Source: Burkholderiaceae bacterium
GTDB lineage: Bacteria > Pseudomonadota > Gammaproteobacteria > Burkholderiales > Burkholderiaceae_C
Reading direction: 5' to 3'
Assembly (NCBI GenBank): GCA_023262365.1
Contig: JALRBF010000026.1
Location: 1 to 18,671, forward strand
Length of the DNA stretch: 18,671 nt
In this document: positions 1 through 7,458 of the stretch, piece after piece
Position numbering within the stretch: the stretch's first letter is position 1
Layout: each line of letters begins with the position of its first letter
Notes under the pieces: generated by a model
Database searches by the model: none
The model's input: the letters and a program-made list of their open reading frames with translations, nothing else
Told to the model about the DNA's origin: nothing
Position numbers and translations under genes: made by a program

Positions 1-576
1 GGCGCCGCTCACCGGCATGCGTTGCAGCAGCATGCCTGCGGCCACCTGCGCGTTGGCGGCCAACACCAATTGCGTGTCAAGCTGCTCGCTTTGCGCCATG
101 TAGTGCTTAAGCGCCTGCGCCACGCTGGGCACTGGGGTGCCCGCCTCGTCGGCCAATGGCACCACGCCTTGGTAGGCTTGCTGGCCCGGCGCGCGGGGCT
201 CGGGCTCAAGTGTCAGCGCGCAGCGGCCTTGGCCGCCAAGGTTAATCAATGCGTTGAGCCCGGCATCAGCGGGCACCTCACCGCGCACCGTGGCCGTGGC
301 GCGCAGGCGGTTGTCTTGGCGCACCTCGGCCACCAGCAACGACACCGGCCCATCGCCGGCGATTTGCAAAATCAACTTACCCTCAAACCGAATGCTGGAC
401 TGCAGCAAAACCGATGCGGCCAACGCCTCACCCAACAGGCGTTGCACCGGCTCGGCATAAGGCTGCGTTTGCGCGCGGCGCTGCAACAGCTCGCCCCAGG
501 CGTGTTCCAGCCGCACCAGGGCGCCGCGCACGGGCAGCCCGTCAAACAAAAACCGGGTCAGTTGGTCAGTGGCCAC
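1..576 (-). CDS. hslO: Hsp33 redox chaperone HslO (3' end beyond window)
   Basis: Reading the minus strand from a GTG at 576 down to base 1 gives 192 uninterrupted codons that match the N-terminal Hsp33 core: it begins VATDQLTRFLFDGLPVRGAL, then the family-typical LLGEALAASVLLQSSIRFEG, LILQIAGDGPVSLLVAE and INLGGQGRCALTL segments. Hsp33 is a cytosolic holdase chaperone switched on by oxidation. The C-terminal zinc redox switch (CxC...CxxC) lies outside the window, so its cysteines cannot be checked. The GTG was chosen because homology begins at the next residues and it sits two bases after the stop of the gamma carbonic anhydrase gene, which suggests translational coupling. A weak GGA lies just upstream. 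The long plus-strand open frame over the same bases is a shadow of this gene. Confidence 0.93.
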   Translation of the reverse strand, partial: MATDQLTRFLFDGLPVRGALVRLEHAWGELLQRRAQTQPYAEPVQRLLGEALAASVLLQSSIRFEGKLILQIAGDGPVSLLVAEVRQDNRLRATATVRGEVPADAGLNALINLGGQGRCALTLEPEPRAPGQQAYQGVVPLADEAGTPVPSVAQALKHYMAQSEQLDTQLVLAANAQVAAGMLLQRMPVSGA

Positions 577-578
577 GC

Positions 579-1103
579 CTAGTCCAAGCGCTTGAGGCCA
601 CGGCGGTAACGCGCCGCGTTGTCTTGGTAGTGCTGGGCGCTCACGGCCAGGTGGTCAAGCTCGGCCTGCGTTAGCGGCCGCACCGCCTTGGCCGGCGCCC
701 CCAAAATCAGCTGCCCCGGCTCAAAGCGCTTGCCTTCGGTTACCACCGCACCCGCACCCACCACGCACCGTGCACCAATGTGCGCATGGTTAAGCACCAC
801 CGCGCCAATGCCAATCAGGGCCAGGTCGTCCACGGTACAGCCGTGCAGCATCACCAAATGCCCCACGGTTACGTTTTGCCCAACCGTCACGGGGGCGCCA
901 TCGTCGGCGTGCACCACGCAACCGTCTTGAATGTTGCTGCCGCGGCCGATGGTCAGCGGGCCGCTGTCACCGCGCAGCACGGCACCAAACCACACGCTGG
1001 TGTGCGCGGCCAAGCGCACGTCGCCCATCACCTGGGCAGACTCGGCCACCCAGGCACTGGGGTCAACTTGAGGTACCCAATCGTCGAGTTGATAAATGGC
1101 CAT
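579..1103 (-). CDS. gamma carbonic anhydrase family protein
   Basis: A 174-residue left-handed beta-helix (hexapeptide repeat) protein of the YrdA/PaaY/Cam type. The three expected zinc-binding histidines are visible at about His65 (VVHADD), His82 (TVGH) and His87 (MLHGC). Arg44 and Asp46 (LRGD) and Asn57/Gln59 (SNIQDG) match conserved active-site positions of the family. It may hydrate CO2, but many close family members have weak or unproven activity. The ATG at 1103 (MAIYQLDDW) was chosen because it gives the usual length; the open frame continues to 1307 with no family similarity. A GGAG about 8 nt upstream could act as ribosome binding site. It is followed by hslO two bases after its stop. 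Confidence 0.93.
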   Translation of the reverse strand: MAIYQLDDWVPQVDPSAWVAESAQVMGDVRLAAHTSVWFGAVLRGDSGPLTIGRGSNIQDGCVVHADDGAPVTVGQNVTVGHLVMLHGCTVDDLALIGIGAVVLNHAHIGARCVVGAGAVVTEGKRFEPGQLILGAPAKAVRPLTQAELDHLAVSAQHYQDNAARYRRGLKRLD

Positions 1104-1149
1104 GCCTCGCACTCCATGGTTGCAACCCTGCGATGTTGCCACACTGCGG

Positions 1150-1155
1150 CACAAT
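1150..1155 (+). promoter_or_regulatory. putative -10 box of the DUF455 gene
   Basis: CACAAT ends six bases before the ATG at 1162, which would place the transcription start on or next to the start codon. No convincing -35 hexamer was found at 16-18 bp. The case rests mainly on the same spacing recurring before other unit-leading genes in the window. Confidence 0.35.
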
Positions 1156-1161
1156 GCCGCC

Positions 1162-1977
1162 ATGCGGTGTCTTCGCTCTTTGGCTCTGCGCGCCCTGCTC
1201 AGCCCCGACCCCACCGCCAAGGTGGACGCGGTTGCGCAACTGTGGCAAACCCGGGCAACGTGCACGCTTGATTCGCACGCGCCGCTGCAGCCGCCAGCCA
1301 ACGCCACGTTACCCGGACGCCCGGCGCAACCGGTGCTGGTGGCCCCGGCTCAGGTGCCCTCGCGCCAGCTCAACAGCCCGAGCGGCCTAGCCGCCTTGCT
1401 GCATGCCTTGGCGCATATTGAATTCAACGCCATCAATTTGGCCTTAGACGCGGTGTGGCGCTTTGCCCATATGCCCACGGCCTACTACCACGACTGGTTG
1501 CAAGTGGCCGCCGAAGAGGCCCAGCACTTTACGCTGCTGCGCACGCACCTGCAAAGCCTGCCCGGGCAACCCGACTACGGCAGCTTCGCCGCGCACGATG
1601 GCCTGTGGCAAATGGCCCAGCGCACCGCGCACGACGTGGTGGCGCGCATGGCCTTGGTGCCACGCACGCTGGAGGCGCGCGGCCTGGACGCCACACCCCC
1701 CATGCAAGCCAAGCTGCGCGCCTTAGGCGGGCCCGCGGCGCAGCGCACCGTGGAGATTTTGGACATCATCGTGCGCGACGAGGTGGGCCACGTGGCCATT
1801 GGCAACCACTGGTACGGCTGGCTGTGCCAGCAACGCCAGTTGCACCCGCTGCGCCATTACCGCGAGCTGGTTAAACACCACCGGGCGCCTCGACTGCAGC
1901 CACCGTTTAACCTAGCAGCGCGGCAACGCGCCGGCTTCAGCGCCGAAGAGCTGGCCGACTTGCCCGGCCAAACCTAG
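1162..1977 (+). CDS. DUF455 ferritin-like domain protein
   Basis: A 271-residue protein of the DUF455 (PF04305) ferritin-like family, function unknown. Likely metal ligands for a di-iron-type centre can be seen at Glu87 (AHIEFNAINLAL), Glu118/Glu119 and His122 (AEEAQHF), and Glu207/His210 (DEVGH). The ATG at 1162 (MRCLRSLALRAL) fits the family length better than the upstream ATG at 1096, which would overlap the divergent gamma carbonic anhydrase start. No signal peptide is seen, so it is probably cytosolic. Its stop codon shares a CTAG with the stop of xerD on the other strand, so the two genes converge with a 4 bp overlap. The family is common in Burkholderiales. It shares the ferritin-like fold with the tRNA hydroxylase MiaE but is a separate family, so I assign no reaction. 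Confidence 0.9.
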   Translation: MRCLRSLALRALLSPDPTAKVDAVAQLWQTRATCTLDSHAPLQPPANATLPGRPAQPVLVAPAQVPSRQLNSPSGLAALLHALAHIEFNAINLALDAVWRFAHMPTAYYHDWLQVAAEEAQHFTLLRTHLQSLPGQPDYGSFAAHDGLWQMAQRTAHDVVARMALVPRTLEARGLDATPPMQAKLRALGGPAAQRTVEILDIIVRDEVGHVAIGNHWYGWLCQQRQLHPLRHYRELVKHHRAPRLQPPFNLAARQRAGFSAEELADLPGQT

Positions 1978-2888
1978 CCGCGCGGATGATGCTGGGCGTG
2001 TAGCTGGCGCAAGCGCTCGCGCGCGACGTGGGTGTAAATGGTAGTGGTAGAAATATCGCTGTGCCCAAGCAGCAATTGCACGGCGCGCAAATCGGCGCCA
2101 TGGTTGAGCAAATGCGTGGCAAACGCATGGCGCAGCGTATGCGGCGACAGCGGCACGGCCACCCCAGCGGCGCGGGCGTGGCGCTTAACCAAGGTCCAAA
2201 ACATCACCCGCGTCATACCCGCGCCGCGCGCGGTCACAAACACGTCATCGCTGTGCTGACCGCGCAAAATGGCCGCACGGGCCTGGCCAAGGTAGCGCTG
2301 CAACCACTGCTCGGCGTGTTCGCCGTAGGGTACCAGTCGCTCTTTGTTGCCTTTACCGGTGATGCGCAGCACCTGCTCTTGCCGACCCACGTGCCACAGC
2401 TTAAGCTGCACCAATTCGCTCACGCGCAGGCCACTGGCGTACATCAGCTCAAGCATGGCGCGGTCTCGCAGCCCCAACGGCTTGGTCAAATCGGGGGCTT
2501 GCAGCAGGGCCTCCACCTGCGCCTCGCTTAAGGTTTTGGGCACGCGCAGCGGCTGCTTGGCGGCGTCTAGGCGCAACGTGGGGTCAGCGGCAACGCGCCC
2601 CTCGCGCAGCGCCCAACGGTAAAACCGCTTAAACACGGTCAGCCGCCGATTGGCCGAGGTGGCCCGCGAGCCAGCGTGCCGGGCCGCGGCGTACGCCAGC
2701 AAGTCGGCCTCTTGCAAGCCAAGCAAGGCCGCGTCGCGCGCCTGGGCAAAGCGGGCCAGGCCCAGCAAATCGCTGCGGTAACTTTGCAAGGTGCGCGGCG
2801 CCAAACCGTCTTCTAGCCACAACGCGTCCAAAAACGCTTGAAGCGCATCGTCTTGCACGGCTTGAGCACTGGCTTGTGGCCCTATCAT
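1974..2888 (-). CDS. xerD: site-specific tyrosine recombinase XerD
   Basis: A 304-residue tyrosine recombinase, normal for XerD. The N-terminal SAM-like core-binding domain spans about residues 12-100 and the catalytic domain about 115-300. The full catalytic set is visible: Arg155 (ASGLRVSEL), Lys179 (TGKGNKER), His250 and Arg253 (SPHTLRHAFATHLL), His276 (LLGHSDI) and nucleophile Tyr285 (TTIYTHV). It would act with XerC and FtsK to resolve chromosome dimers at dif. The ATG at 2888 (MIGPQ) gives the family length; an in-frame start 16 codons upstream has no homology. A lone chromosomal recombinase next to a housekeeping gene fits XerD better than a phage or integron integrase. No dif-like site was found nearby. 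Confidence 0.93.
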   Translation of the reverse strand: MIGPQASAQAVQDDALQAFLDALWLEDGLAPRTLQSYRSDLLGLARFAQARDAALLGLQEADLLAYAAARHAGSRATSANRRLTVFKRFYRWALREGRVAADPTLRLDAAKQPLRVPKTLSEAQVEALLQAPDLTKPLGLRDRAMLELMYASGLRVSELVQLKLWHVGRQEQVLRITGKGNKERLVPYGEHAEQWLQRYLGQARAAILRGQHSDDVFVTARGAGMTRVMFWTLVKRHARAAGVAVPLSPHTLRHAFATHLLNHGADLRAVQLLLGHSDISTTTIYTHVARERLRQLHAQHHPRG

Positions 2889-2897
2889 GTACGGCAC

Positions 2898-2926
2898 TTT
2901 ATCGCAAACCCAGACCGCGCCGGTCA
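2898..2926 (-). promoter_or_regulatory. putative xerD promoter
   Basis: On the minus strand a CTGACC (4/6 to the -35 consensus, at about 2927-2922) is followed after about 18 bp by GATAAA (2903-2898), which ends nine bases before the xerD ATG. This would give a 5' untranslated region of only about 0-3 nt. It lies in the 55 bp divergent gap shared with the AEC transporter gene. Confidence 0.4.
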
Positions 2927-2943
2927 GCATAAACACAGGGAGT

Positions 2944-3864
2944 ATGGGGTTGGAACACGTATGGCTGCTGCTGCCCGACTTTGCCTTGATTTTGATCGGC
3001 TACTTGGTGTGTCATCTCACCCCGCTCAACCGCTCGGTGTGGCAACAGGTGGACGCGCTGGTGTATTTTTTCTTGTTCCCCACGCTGCTGTTTCACAGCA
3101 TCGTGCGCCACCCGCTTGACGTCTCGCAAGCCTCCACGCTGATGCTCGGCGGCGCCTTGCTGGGGCTGGGCTCGATCGCGCTGGCCTTGAGCCTGCCCTA
3201 CTGGCCGGGCCTGCGCGGCAGGCTTGAGCCACGCTTGCACGCGGCCAGCGCGCAGGTGGCGTTTCGCTTCAATTCGTTTATTGCCCTGGCGGTGGCGCAA
3301 AAGCTACTTGGCGGCGAGGGCTTGCTGCTGATTGCGGTGATTATTGGGGTGTGCGTGCCGCTGTTTAACGTGGCCGCGGTGTACCCCATGGCCAAACATG
3401 TGGGCCGCGGCTTGGGCCGCGAACTGGCGCGCAACCCGCTCATTTGGGGCACGGGCTTGGGTTTGGCCACCAACTTGCTGCAGCTGGCCCCGCCCAGTTG
3501 GCTGGAACCCACGCTGGGCCGCATCGGCCAAACGGGTTTGGTGTTGGGGCTGATGGCCGCTGGCGCCGGCATGCGGCTTGACGCGCTGACGCAGGCGCCA
3601 CGGCTGTCGGTTGCGGTGCTGGGCATACGCCACCTGGTCACGCCGCTGCTGGCCGCTGCGCTGGTGTGGTTGCTTGGGCTGCAAGGTGCGCAAGCCACGG
3701 CGTTGCTGGTGTTTTCATCGATTCCCACCGCCTCAAGCTGCTACGTGCTGGCCGCGCGCATGGGCTACGACGGGCCTTACGTGGCTGGCTTGGTGACGTT
3801 GTCTACCCTGCTGGGTATGGCCAGTTTGCCTTTGGCGCTTACGTGGTTGGCCCCGGCGGTTTAG
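2944..3864 (+). CDS. AEC family transporter
   Basis: A hydrophobic protein of about 306 residues with roughly ten membrane segments, matching the auxin efflux carrier (AEC) family: an N-terminal LLLPDFALILIGYLV helix, VDALVYFFLFPTLLFHSI, ARNPLIWGTGLGLATNLL at the start of the second half, and the conserved late segment VFSSIPTASSCYVLAARMG. Bacterial AEC proteins export or import small organic acids; the substrate cannot be told from sequence. The start is uncertain. GGGAG at 2938-2942 lies only one base before the ATG at 2944 but seven bases before an in-frame TTG at 2950, while an ATG at 2887 would overlap the divergent xerD start. I chose 2944. The stop overlaps the queG stop on the other strand by three bases. 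Confidence 0.88.
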   Translation: MGLEHVWLLLPDFALILIGYLVCHLTPLNRSVWQQVDALVYFFLFPTLLFHSIVRHPLDVSQASTLMLGGALLGLGSIALALSLPYWPGLRGRLEPRLHAASAQVAFRFNSFIALAVAQKLLGGEGLLLIAVIIGVCVPLFNVAAVYPMAKHVGRGLGRELARNPLIWGTGLGLATNLLQLAPPSWLEPTLGRIGQTGLVLGLMAAGAGMRLDALTQAPRLSVAVLGIRHLVTPLLAAALVWLLGLQGAQATALLVFSSIPTASSCYVLAARMGYDGPYVAGLVTLSTLLGMASLPLALTWLAPAV

Positions 3865-4955
3865 GCCCCGGGCTGCTGCGCCAAGGCCCAGGCCACGTGT
3901 TCGCGCACCATGGGGCTGGGGTGATGCGCCCGGTGCAACAGCTCGGCGCGCGCTTGCTGCGCCCAGGCGTGCTCGGTGTGCGGGTTGGCCAGTGCGTTGC
4001 CTATGGCGGTGGCCACGTTGCGTAACCACCGTGCGTGGCCAATGCGGCGCACCGCGCTGCCCTGGGTGGCTTGCAAAAACTCGTCTTCCGTCCAGCGCCA
4101 CCAATGCAGCAAGCCTTGTGGACTAAGCGCTTGGCGCGGCGCAAAGTCGGGCACCGCGCTGGCCGTGGCGTAGCGGTTCCACGGGCACACCGCCTGGCAG
4201 TCGTCGCAACCGTACACCCGATTGCCGATGGCGCGGCGCCATTGCGGGTCAATTGCCCCCGAGTGCTCGATGGTGAGGTAGGCAATGCAGCGGCGGGCGT
4301 CCAACCGGTACGGGGCCACAATGGCGCCGGTGGGGCACACATCCATGCAGGCTTGGCAGGTGCCGCAATGGGCACTGACGGGGGCGCTGGGCGGCAAGGC
4401 CATGTTGACAAAAATTTCGCCCAAAAACGCCATGGAGCCGCCCTCGCGGCTAAGCATTAAGGTGTGCTTACCACGCCAGCCCAAGCCGCTGCGGCTGGCC
4501 AACTCCACCTCCAGTACCGGGGCTGAGTCGGTGAACACCCGATACCCCAACGGGCCCACCGCCGCTTGCCACTGCTGCGCCAGTTGTTGCAATCGGGTGC
4601 GCACCACCTTGTGGTAGTCGCGCCCCCGCGCGTACCACGACACCACGCCCCGCTGTGGTTGACCGAGGTCGTCAAACACGCCTTGCTGCCACCCTTTGGC
4701 CTGCGCCGGCAGGTAGGGCATGCGCAAGGTCAACACACTAAGCGTGCCCGGCACCAGTTCAGCCGGGCGCGCACGCGTCATGCCGTGGCGACTCATGTAG
4801 TCCATGGCGCCATGAAAGCCCTGCGCCAACCAGCGCTGCAGCCCGGGCTCGGCGTCGCGCAGGTCCACCCCAGCCACGCCCATGGCGTCAAAGCCCAGCG
4901 CCTGCGCGCGGGGTTGCAGCCAAGCCAGCCAGTCGGTGTGTGCCGCGTCGGTCAT
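3861..4955 (-). CDS. queG: epoxyqueuosine reductase QueG
   Basis: A 364-residue protein matching QueG, the cobalamin- and iron-sulfur-dependent enzyme that reduces epoxyqueuosine to queuosine at tRNA position 34. The DUF1730 region contains FTDSAPVLE (Asp143, the likely catalytic acid). A double 4Fe-4S module follows, with cysteines 197, 200, 203 and 207 (HCGTCQACMDVCPTG) and 223, 250, 253 and 257 (YGCDDCQAVCPWNR). A HEAT-like C-terminal segment contains RRIGHARWLRNVATAIGNA. All key residues look intact. The ATG at 4955 gives the standard length. It is divergent from tsaE across 60 bp. In enterobacteria queG precedes tsaE on the same strand, so its orientation here differs. Confidence 0.95.
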   Translation of the reverse strand: MTDAAHTDWLAWLQPRAQALGFDAMGVAGVDLRDAEPGLQRWLAQGFHGAMDYMSRHGMTRARPAELVPGTLSVLTLRMPYLPAQAKGWQQGVFDDLGQPQRGVVSWYARGRDYHKVVRTRLQQLAQQWQAAVGPLGYRVFTDSAPVLEVELASRSGLGWRGKHTLMLSREGGSMAFLGEIFVNMALPPSAPVSAHCGTCQACMDVCPTGAIVAPYRLDARRCIAYLTIEHSGAIDPQWRRAIGNRVYGCDDCQAVCPWNRYATASAVPDFAPRQALSPQGLLHWWRWTEDEFLQATQGSAVRRIGHARWLRNVATAIGNALANPHTEHAWAQQARAELLHRAHHPSPMVREHVAWALAQQPGA

Positions 4956-4961
4956 TGATGC

Positions 4962-4967
4962 ATTGTA
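4962..4967 (-). promoter_or_regulatory. putative -10 box of queG
   Basis: Minus-strand TACAAT (5/6 to consensus) ends six bases before the queG ATG at 4955, predicting a transcript that starts at the start codon. A T-rich stretch lies directly upstream. No good -35 match was seen. Confidence 0.42.
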
Positions 4968-5002
4968 AAAATCCCGTGCCCAACGGGTGCGGTTAAGTTT
5001 GG

Positions 5003-5008
5003 GACAAT
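5003..5008 (+). promoter_or_regulatory. putative -10 box of tsaE
   Basis: GACAAT ends seven bases before the tsaE ATG at 5016. It faces away from the queG -10 box with about 35 bp between the two hexamers, so the two promoters would share upstream sequence. The -35 region is not recognisable. Confidence 0.38.
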
Positions 5009-5015
5009 AGGCGCC

Positions 5016-5525
5016 ATGGTCGGTTTATCTGCGTGTTCGCCCCACCTCCCCACGTCGCTGCGCTGGCATTGGGCCAGTGAGCAAGACACCGAGGCCTGCG
5101 CCCAGCAACTGGCCGCGTGTGCGGCGCTGGGACAGGCGTTGGTGTCGCTGCGCGGCGACTTGGGGGCGGGCAAAACCACCTGGGTTCGGTATTTGCTGCG
5201 TGCCTTGGGGGTGAGCGGCGTCATCAAAAGCCCCACCTACGGGCTGCTTGAACCCTACGAGGTCGCCACCGCGCACGGCGCCTTCTCGGTCGCGCACCTT
5301 GACTTATACCGCTTACACACACCGCAAGACCTCACCGATGCTGGCCTGGACGAGGTGTTGGCTGGCCCCGGGCTGCGTTTGGTTGAGTGGCTGCAACAAG
5401 CCGGGGCGCTGGCGCCCACGCCCGACCTGGAGCTTGCCATTAGCCTAACCGAGGAGGGCACGCGCGAGGTGGTGGTCACCAGCCACACCGCCTTGGGCGG
5501 CGCGCTGCAGCAGCCATGGCGCTGA
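5016..5525 (+). CDS. tsaE: tRNA t6A37 biosynthesis ATPase TsaE
   Basis: A 169-residue P-loop ATPase. The Walker A motif GDLGAGKT is at residues 47-54, followed by the family markers SPTYGLLEPY (about 72-81), HLDLYRL (94-100) and LVEW (122-125). TsaE works with TsaB and TsaD to make N6-threonylcarbamoyladenosine at position 37 of ANN-decoding tRNAs, an essential function in most bacteria. The ATG at 5016 was chosen because it follows the -10-like hexamer and leaves a short N-terminal extension before the conserved region. The last ten bases overlap the start of amiC, the same tsaE-amidase pairing seen in enterobacteria. Confidence 0.94.
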   Translation: MVGLSACSPHLPTSLRWHWASEQDTEACAQQLAACAALGQALVSLRGDLGAGKTTWVRYLLRALGVSGVIKSPTYGLLEPYEVATAHGAFSVAHLDLYRLHTPQDLTDAGLDEVLAGPGLRLVEWLQQAGALAPTPDLELAISLTEEGTREVVVTSHTALGGALQQPWR

Positions 5526-6790
5526 AGCGACGGCACCTGTTGCAAGGCGCGGCGGCCACGCTCACGTTTGGCGTGTGGCGTGCGCAGGCGGCCGAGGTGG
5601 TGGACGTGCGGCTGTGGCCTGCGGCCGATTACTCGCGCTTGACGATTGAATCGGTTCACCCGCTGCGCTTTGCCCAGCAGTTTGTGGCTGACCCACCGCG
5701 GCTGGCGGTTGACTTGCTTGGCCTGCAGCTGCAGCCGGCGCTGCGCGAGGTGGTAGGTAAGCTCAAGCCTGAAGACCCCAACATTGCCGCCATACGGGTG
5801 GGGCAGTTCACCCCCGACACGGTGCGCTTGGTGCTTGACCTTAAGGTGCCCATGGCGCCGCAAATTTTTACGCTGCAGCCGATCGCACCCTACCAGAACC
5901 GGCTGGTGTTTGACTTGTACCCGCTGCAACCGCCCGACCCGCTCGAGCAGCTGATTGCGCAGCGCTTGCGCGAACTCGAGTCGGCCGTGGCCGGTGCCCC
6001 GGCGGCTGACCCGCTGGGCGACTTCATTGCCCAGCGCCAGCCCACGGCGCCGACCACGCCACGCACCGACCGGCTGATTGTGGTGGCGCTTGACCCCGGC
6101 CACGGCGGCGAAGACCCCGGCGCCATTGGCCCGGGCGGTACGCGAGAGAAAACCATTGTGCTGCGCATTGCCCAAAAGCTGCGTGACCGCATCAACGCAA
6201 GCCGCGTTAATGGCAACCCCATGCGTGCCTTCATGACGCGTGACGCCGACTACTTTGTGCCGCTACACAAACGGGTACAAAAGGCCCAACGCGTCAAAGC
6301 CGACCTCATGATCAGCATCCACGCCGATGCCTTTTACACGCCGCGCCCAGCTGGGGCCAGCATTTATGCGCTAAGCACGGGCGGGGCCAGCAGCACCATG
6401 GCGCGCTGGATGGCCAAAAAAGAAAACGACGCCGACTTGGTTGGTGGCGTCAACGTCGCGTCGCTGGACTCGGCGGTGCAGCGCGCCGTGCTGGACATGA
6501 CGACCACTCGCCAAATTCACGACAGCTTGCGCTTGGGCCAAGCCATGCTGGGCGAGCTCGATGACGTGGGCAAACTGCACAAACCGCACGTGGAGCAAGC
6601 CGGCTTTGCCGTGCTCAAAGCCCCCGACATTCCCAGCGTGCTGGTGGAAACTGGCTTCATCAGCAACCCCACCGAAGAGCGCCAACTGCGCAACAACGCC
6701 TACCAAGACCAACTCGCCGATGCGCTGATGCGCGGCATCACGCGCTACTTTGCGCTCAATCCCCCGCTGGCACGCGAGCGCCAGCTGTAG
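5516..6790 (+). CDS. amiC: N-acetylmuramoyl-L-alanine amidase, AmiC type
   Basis: A 424-residue exported cell-wall hydrolase. The N-terminus has a twin-arginine pattern (KRRHLLQ, Arg5-Arg6), a hydrophobic stretch and a probable cleavage after AQA near residue 25, as in Tat-exported AmiC. An AMIN domain covers about residues 28-135, a Pro/Ala-rich linker about 136-185, and an Amidase_3 domain about 188-412. Zinc ligands and the catalytic glutamate are present: His196 (DPGHGGEDPGA), Glu211 (GTREKT), His269 (SIHADAF) and Glu378 (VLVETGFISN). It should cleave the amide bond between MurNAc and the stem peptide during septal splitting in the periplasm. It overlaps tsaE by 10 bp, and its 3' end overlaps the dedA-like gene on the opposite strand by 35 bp. 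Confidence 0.95.
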   Translation: MALKRRHLLQGAAATLTFGVWRAQAAEVVDVRLWPAADYSRLTIESVHPLRFAQQFVADPPRLAVDLLGLQLQPALREVVGKLKPEDPNIAAIRVGQFTPDTVRLVLDLKVPMAPQIFTLQPIAPYQNRLVFDLYPLQPPDPLEQLIAQRLRELESAVAGAPAADPLGDFIAQRQPTAPTTPRTDRLIVVALDPGHGGEDPGAIGPGGTREKTIVLRIAQKLRDRINASRVNGNPMRAFMTRDADYFVPLHKRVQKAQRVKADLMISIHADAFYTPRPAGASIYALSTGGASSTMARWMAKKENDADLVGGVNVASLDSAVQRAVLDMTTTRQIHDSLRLGQAMLGELDDVGKLHKPHVEQAGFAVLKAPDIPSVLVETGFISNPTEERQLRNNAYQDQLADALMRGITRYFALNPPLARERQL

Positions 6791-7421
6791 CCCGCCCCTT
6801 GCGCCACGCGCCCACCACGGCAATCAGCCCTGGCCCAATAATCAGCCCCCAAATCAGCCACTCCAGGTTGGCCTTAACCCAAGGCAAGTTACCAAAAGCG
6901 TAGCCCGCCACGCCCACACCCCACACCCACAGCGTGGCGCCCAGCACATTAAACGCGGTAAACCGCGCCCGGTTCATGTGCGCCACACCGGCCACAAACG
7001 GCGCAAACGTGCGCACAAAGGGTAAAAAACGCGCCAGCACAATGGTGATGGGGCCATAGCGCTCGTAAAACGCGTGGGCCTGGTCAAATGCCCGCCGGTT
7101 GAACCAGCGCGACTGCTCCCAGCCAAACACCCTGGGCCCAATCCAGCGCCCAATGTGGTAGTTGACCTGGTCCCCCACCACCGCGGCCACCCACATCAAG
7201 CCCAAAGCCAGTGGCAGACTTAACTCGCCCGTGCCGGCCAGTGCGCCCACCACAAACAGCAGCGAATCGCCAGGCAAAAACGGCATCACCACCAAGCCGG
7301 TTTCCACAAACACAATCAAAAACAACAGGGCGTAAACCCAAACGCCGTAGTCGCGCACCAATTGAATCAAATGCGCGTCCACATGCAAAATAAAATCCAC
7401 CAGCCACCAAATCACGTCCAT
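6756..7421 (-). CDS. DedA family inner-membrane protein
   Basis: A 221-residue membrane protein of the DedA/SNARE-associated family. Charged residues that are functionally important in E. coli YqjA/YghB are kept at nearly the same positions: Glu40 (VFVETGL), Asp52 (PGDSLLF), Arg131 and Arg137 (RFLPFVRTFAPFVAG). The family supports membrane homeostasis and is linked to undecaprenyl phosphate or phospholipid flipping and proton-dependent transport. The ATG at 7421 gives MDVIWWLVDFILH, matching the usual MDLIYFLIDFILH-type start; the ATG at 7430 would overlap the proposed -10 box. The gene is inserted on the opposite strand between amiC and mutL. Its last eleven codons overlap the end of amiC. 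Confidence 0.93.
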   Translation of the reverse strand: MDVIWWLVDFILHVDAHLIQLVRDYGVWVYALLFLIVFVETGLVVMPFLPGDSLLFVVGALAGTGELSLPLALGLMWVAAVVGDQVNYHIGRWIGPRVFGWEQSRWFNRRAFDQAHAFYERYGPITIVLARFLPFVRTFAPFVAGVAHMNRARFTAFNVLGATLWVWGVGVAGYAFGNLPWVKANLEWLIWGLIIGPGLIAVVGAWRKGRATAGARVPAGD

Positions 7422-7428
7422 GGGCTGC

Positions 7429-7434
7429 ATTATC
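7429..7434 (-). promoter_or_regulatory. putative -10 box of the dedA-like gene
   Basis: Minus-strand GATAAT (5/6 to consensus) ends seven bases before the ATG at 7421. It lies only 11 bp from the mutL -10 box, which points the other way, so the two promoters must overlap. Confidence 0.42.
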
Positions 7435-7445
7435 GCGGCGCTCCC

Positions 7446-7451
7446 TACAAT
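7446..7451 (+). promoter_or_regulatory. putative -10 box of mutL
   Basis: TACAAT (5/6 to consensus) ends seven bases before a GTG at 7459, predicting a transcript that begins at that GTG. Because dedA lies on the other strand upstream, mutL cannot be read through from amiC and needs its own promoter. The -35 region, which would fall in the first codons of dedA, is weak. Confidence 0.42.
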
Positions 7452-7458
7452 GGGCAGC

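Noticed and set aside
1974..2888. XerD-like gene as evidence for a prophage, integron or genomic island
   Set aside because: It has standard XerD length and motifs, lies among housekeeping genes, and has no attachment repeats, tRNA target or phage genes beside it.
2887..2943. AEC transporter start at the ATG at 2887
   Set aside because: It would overlap the divergent xerD start and run through its promoter; the extra 19 residues are not part of the family.
3850..3885. Possible terminator hairpin around the AEC/queG stops
   Set aside because: CCCCGG/CCGGGG-type repeats are present but form no long perfect stem and are not followed by a T-run on either strand.
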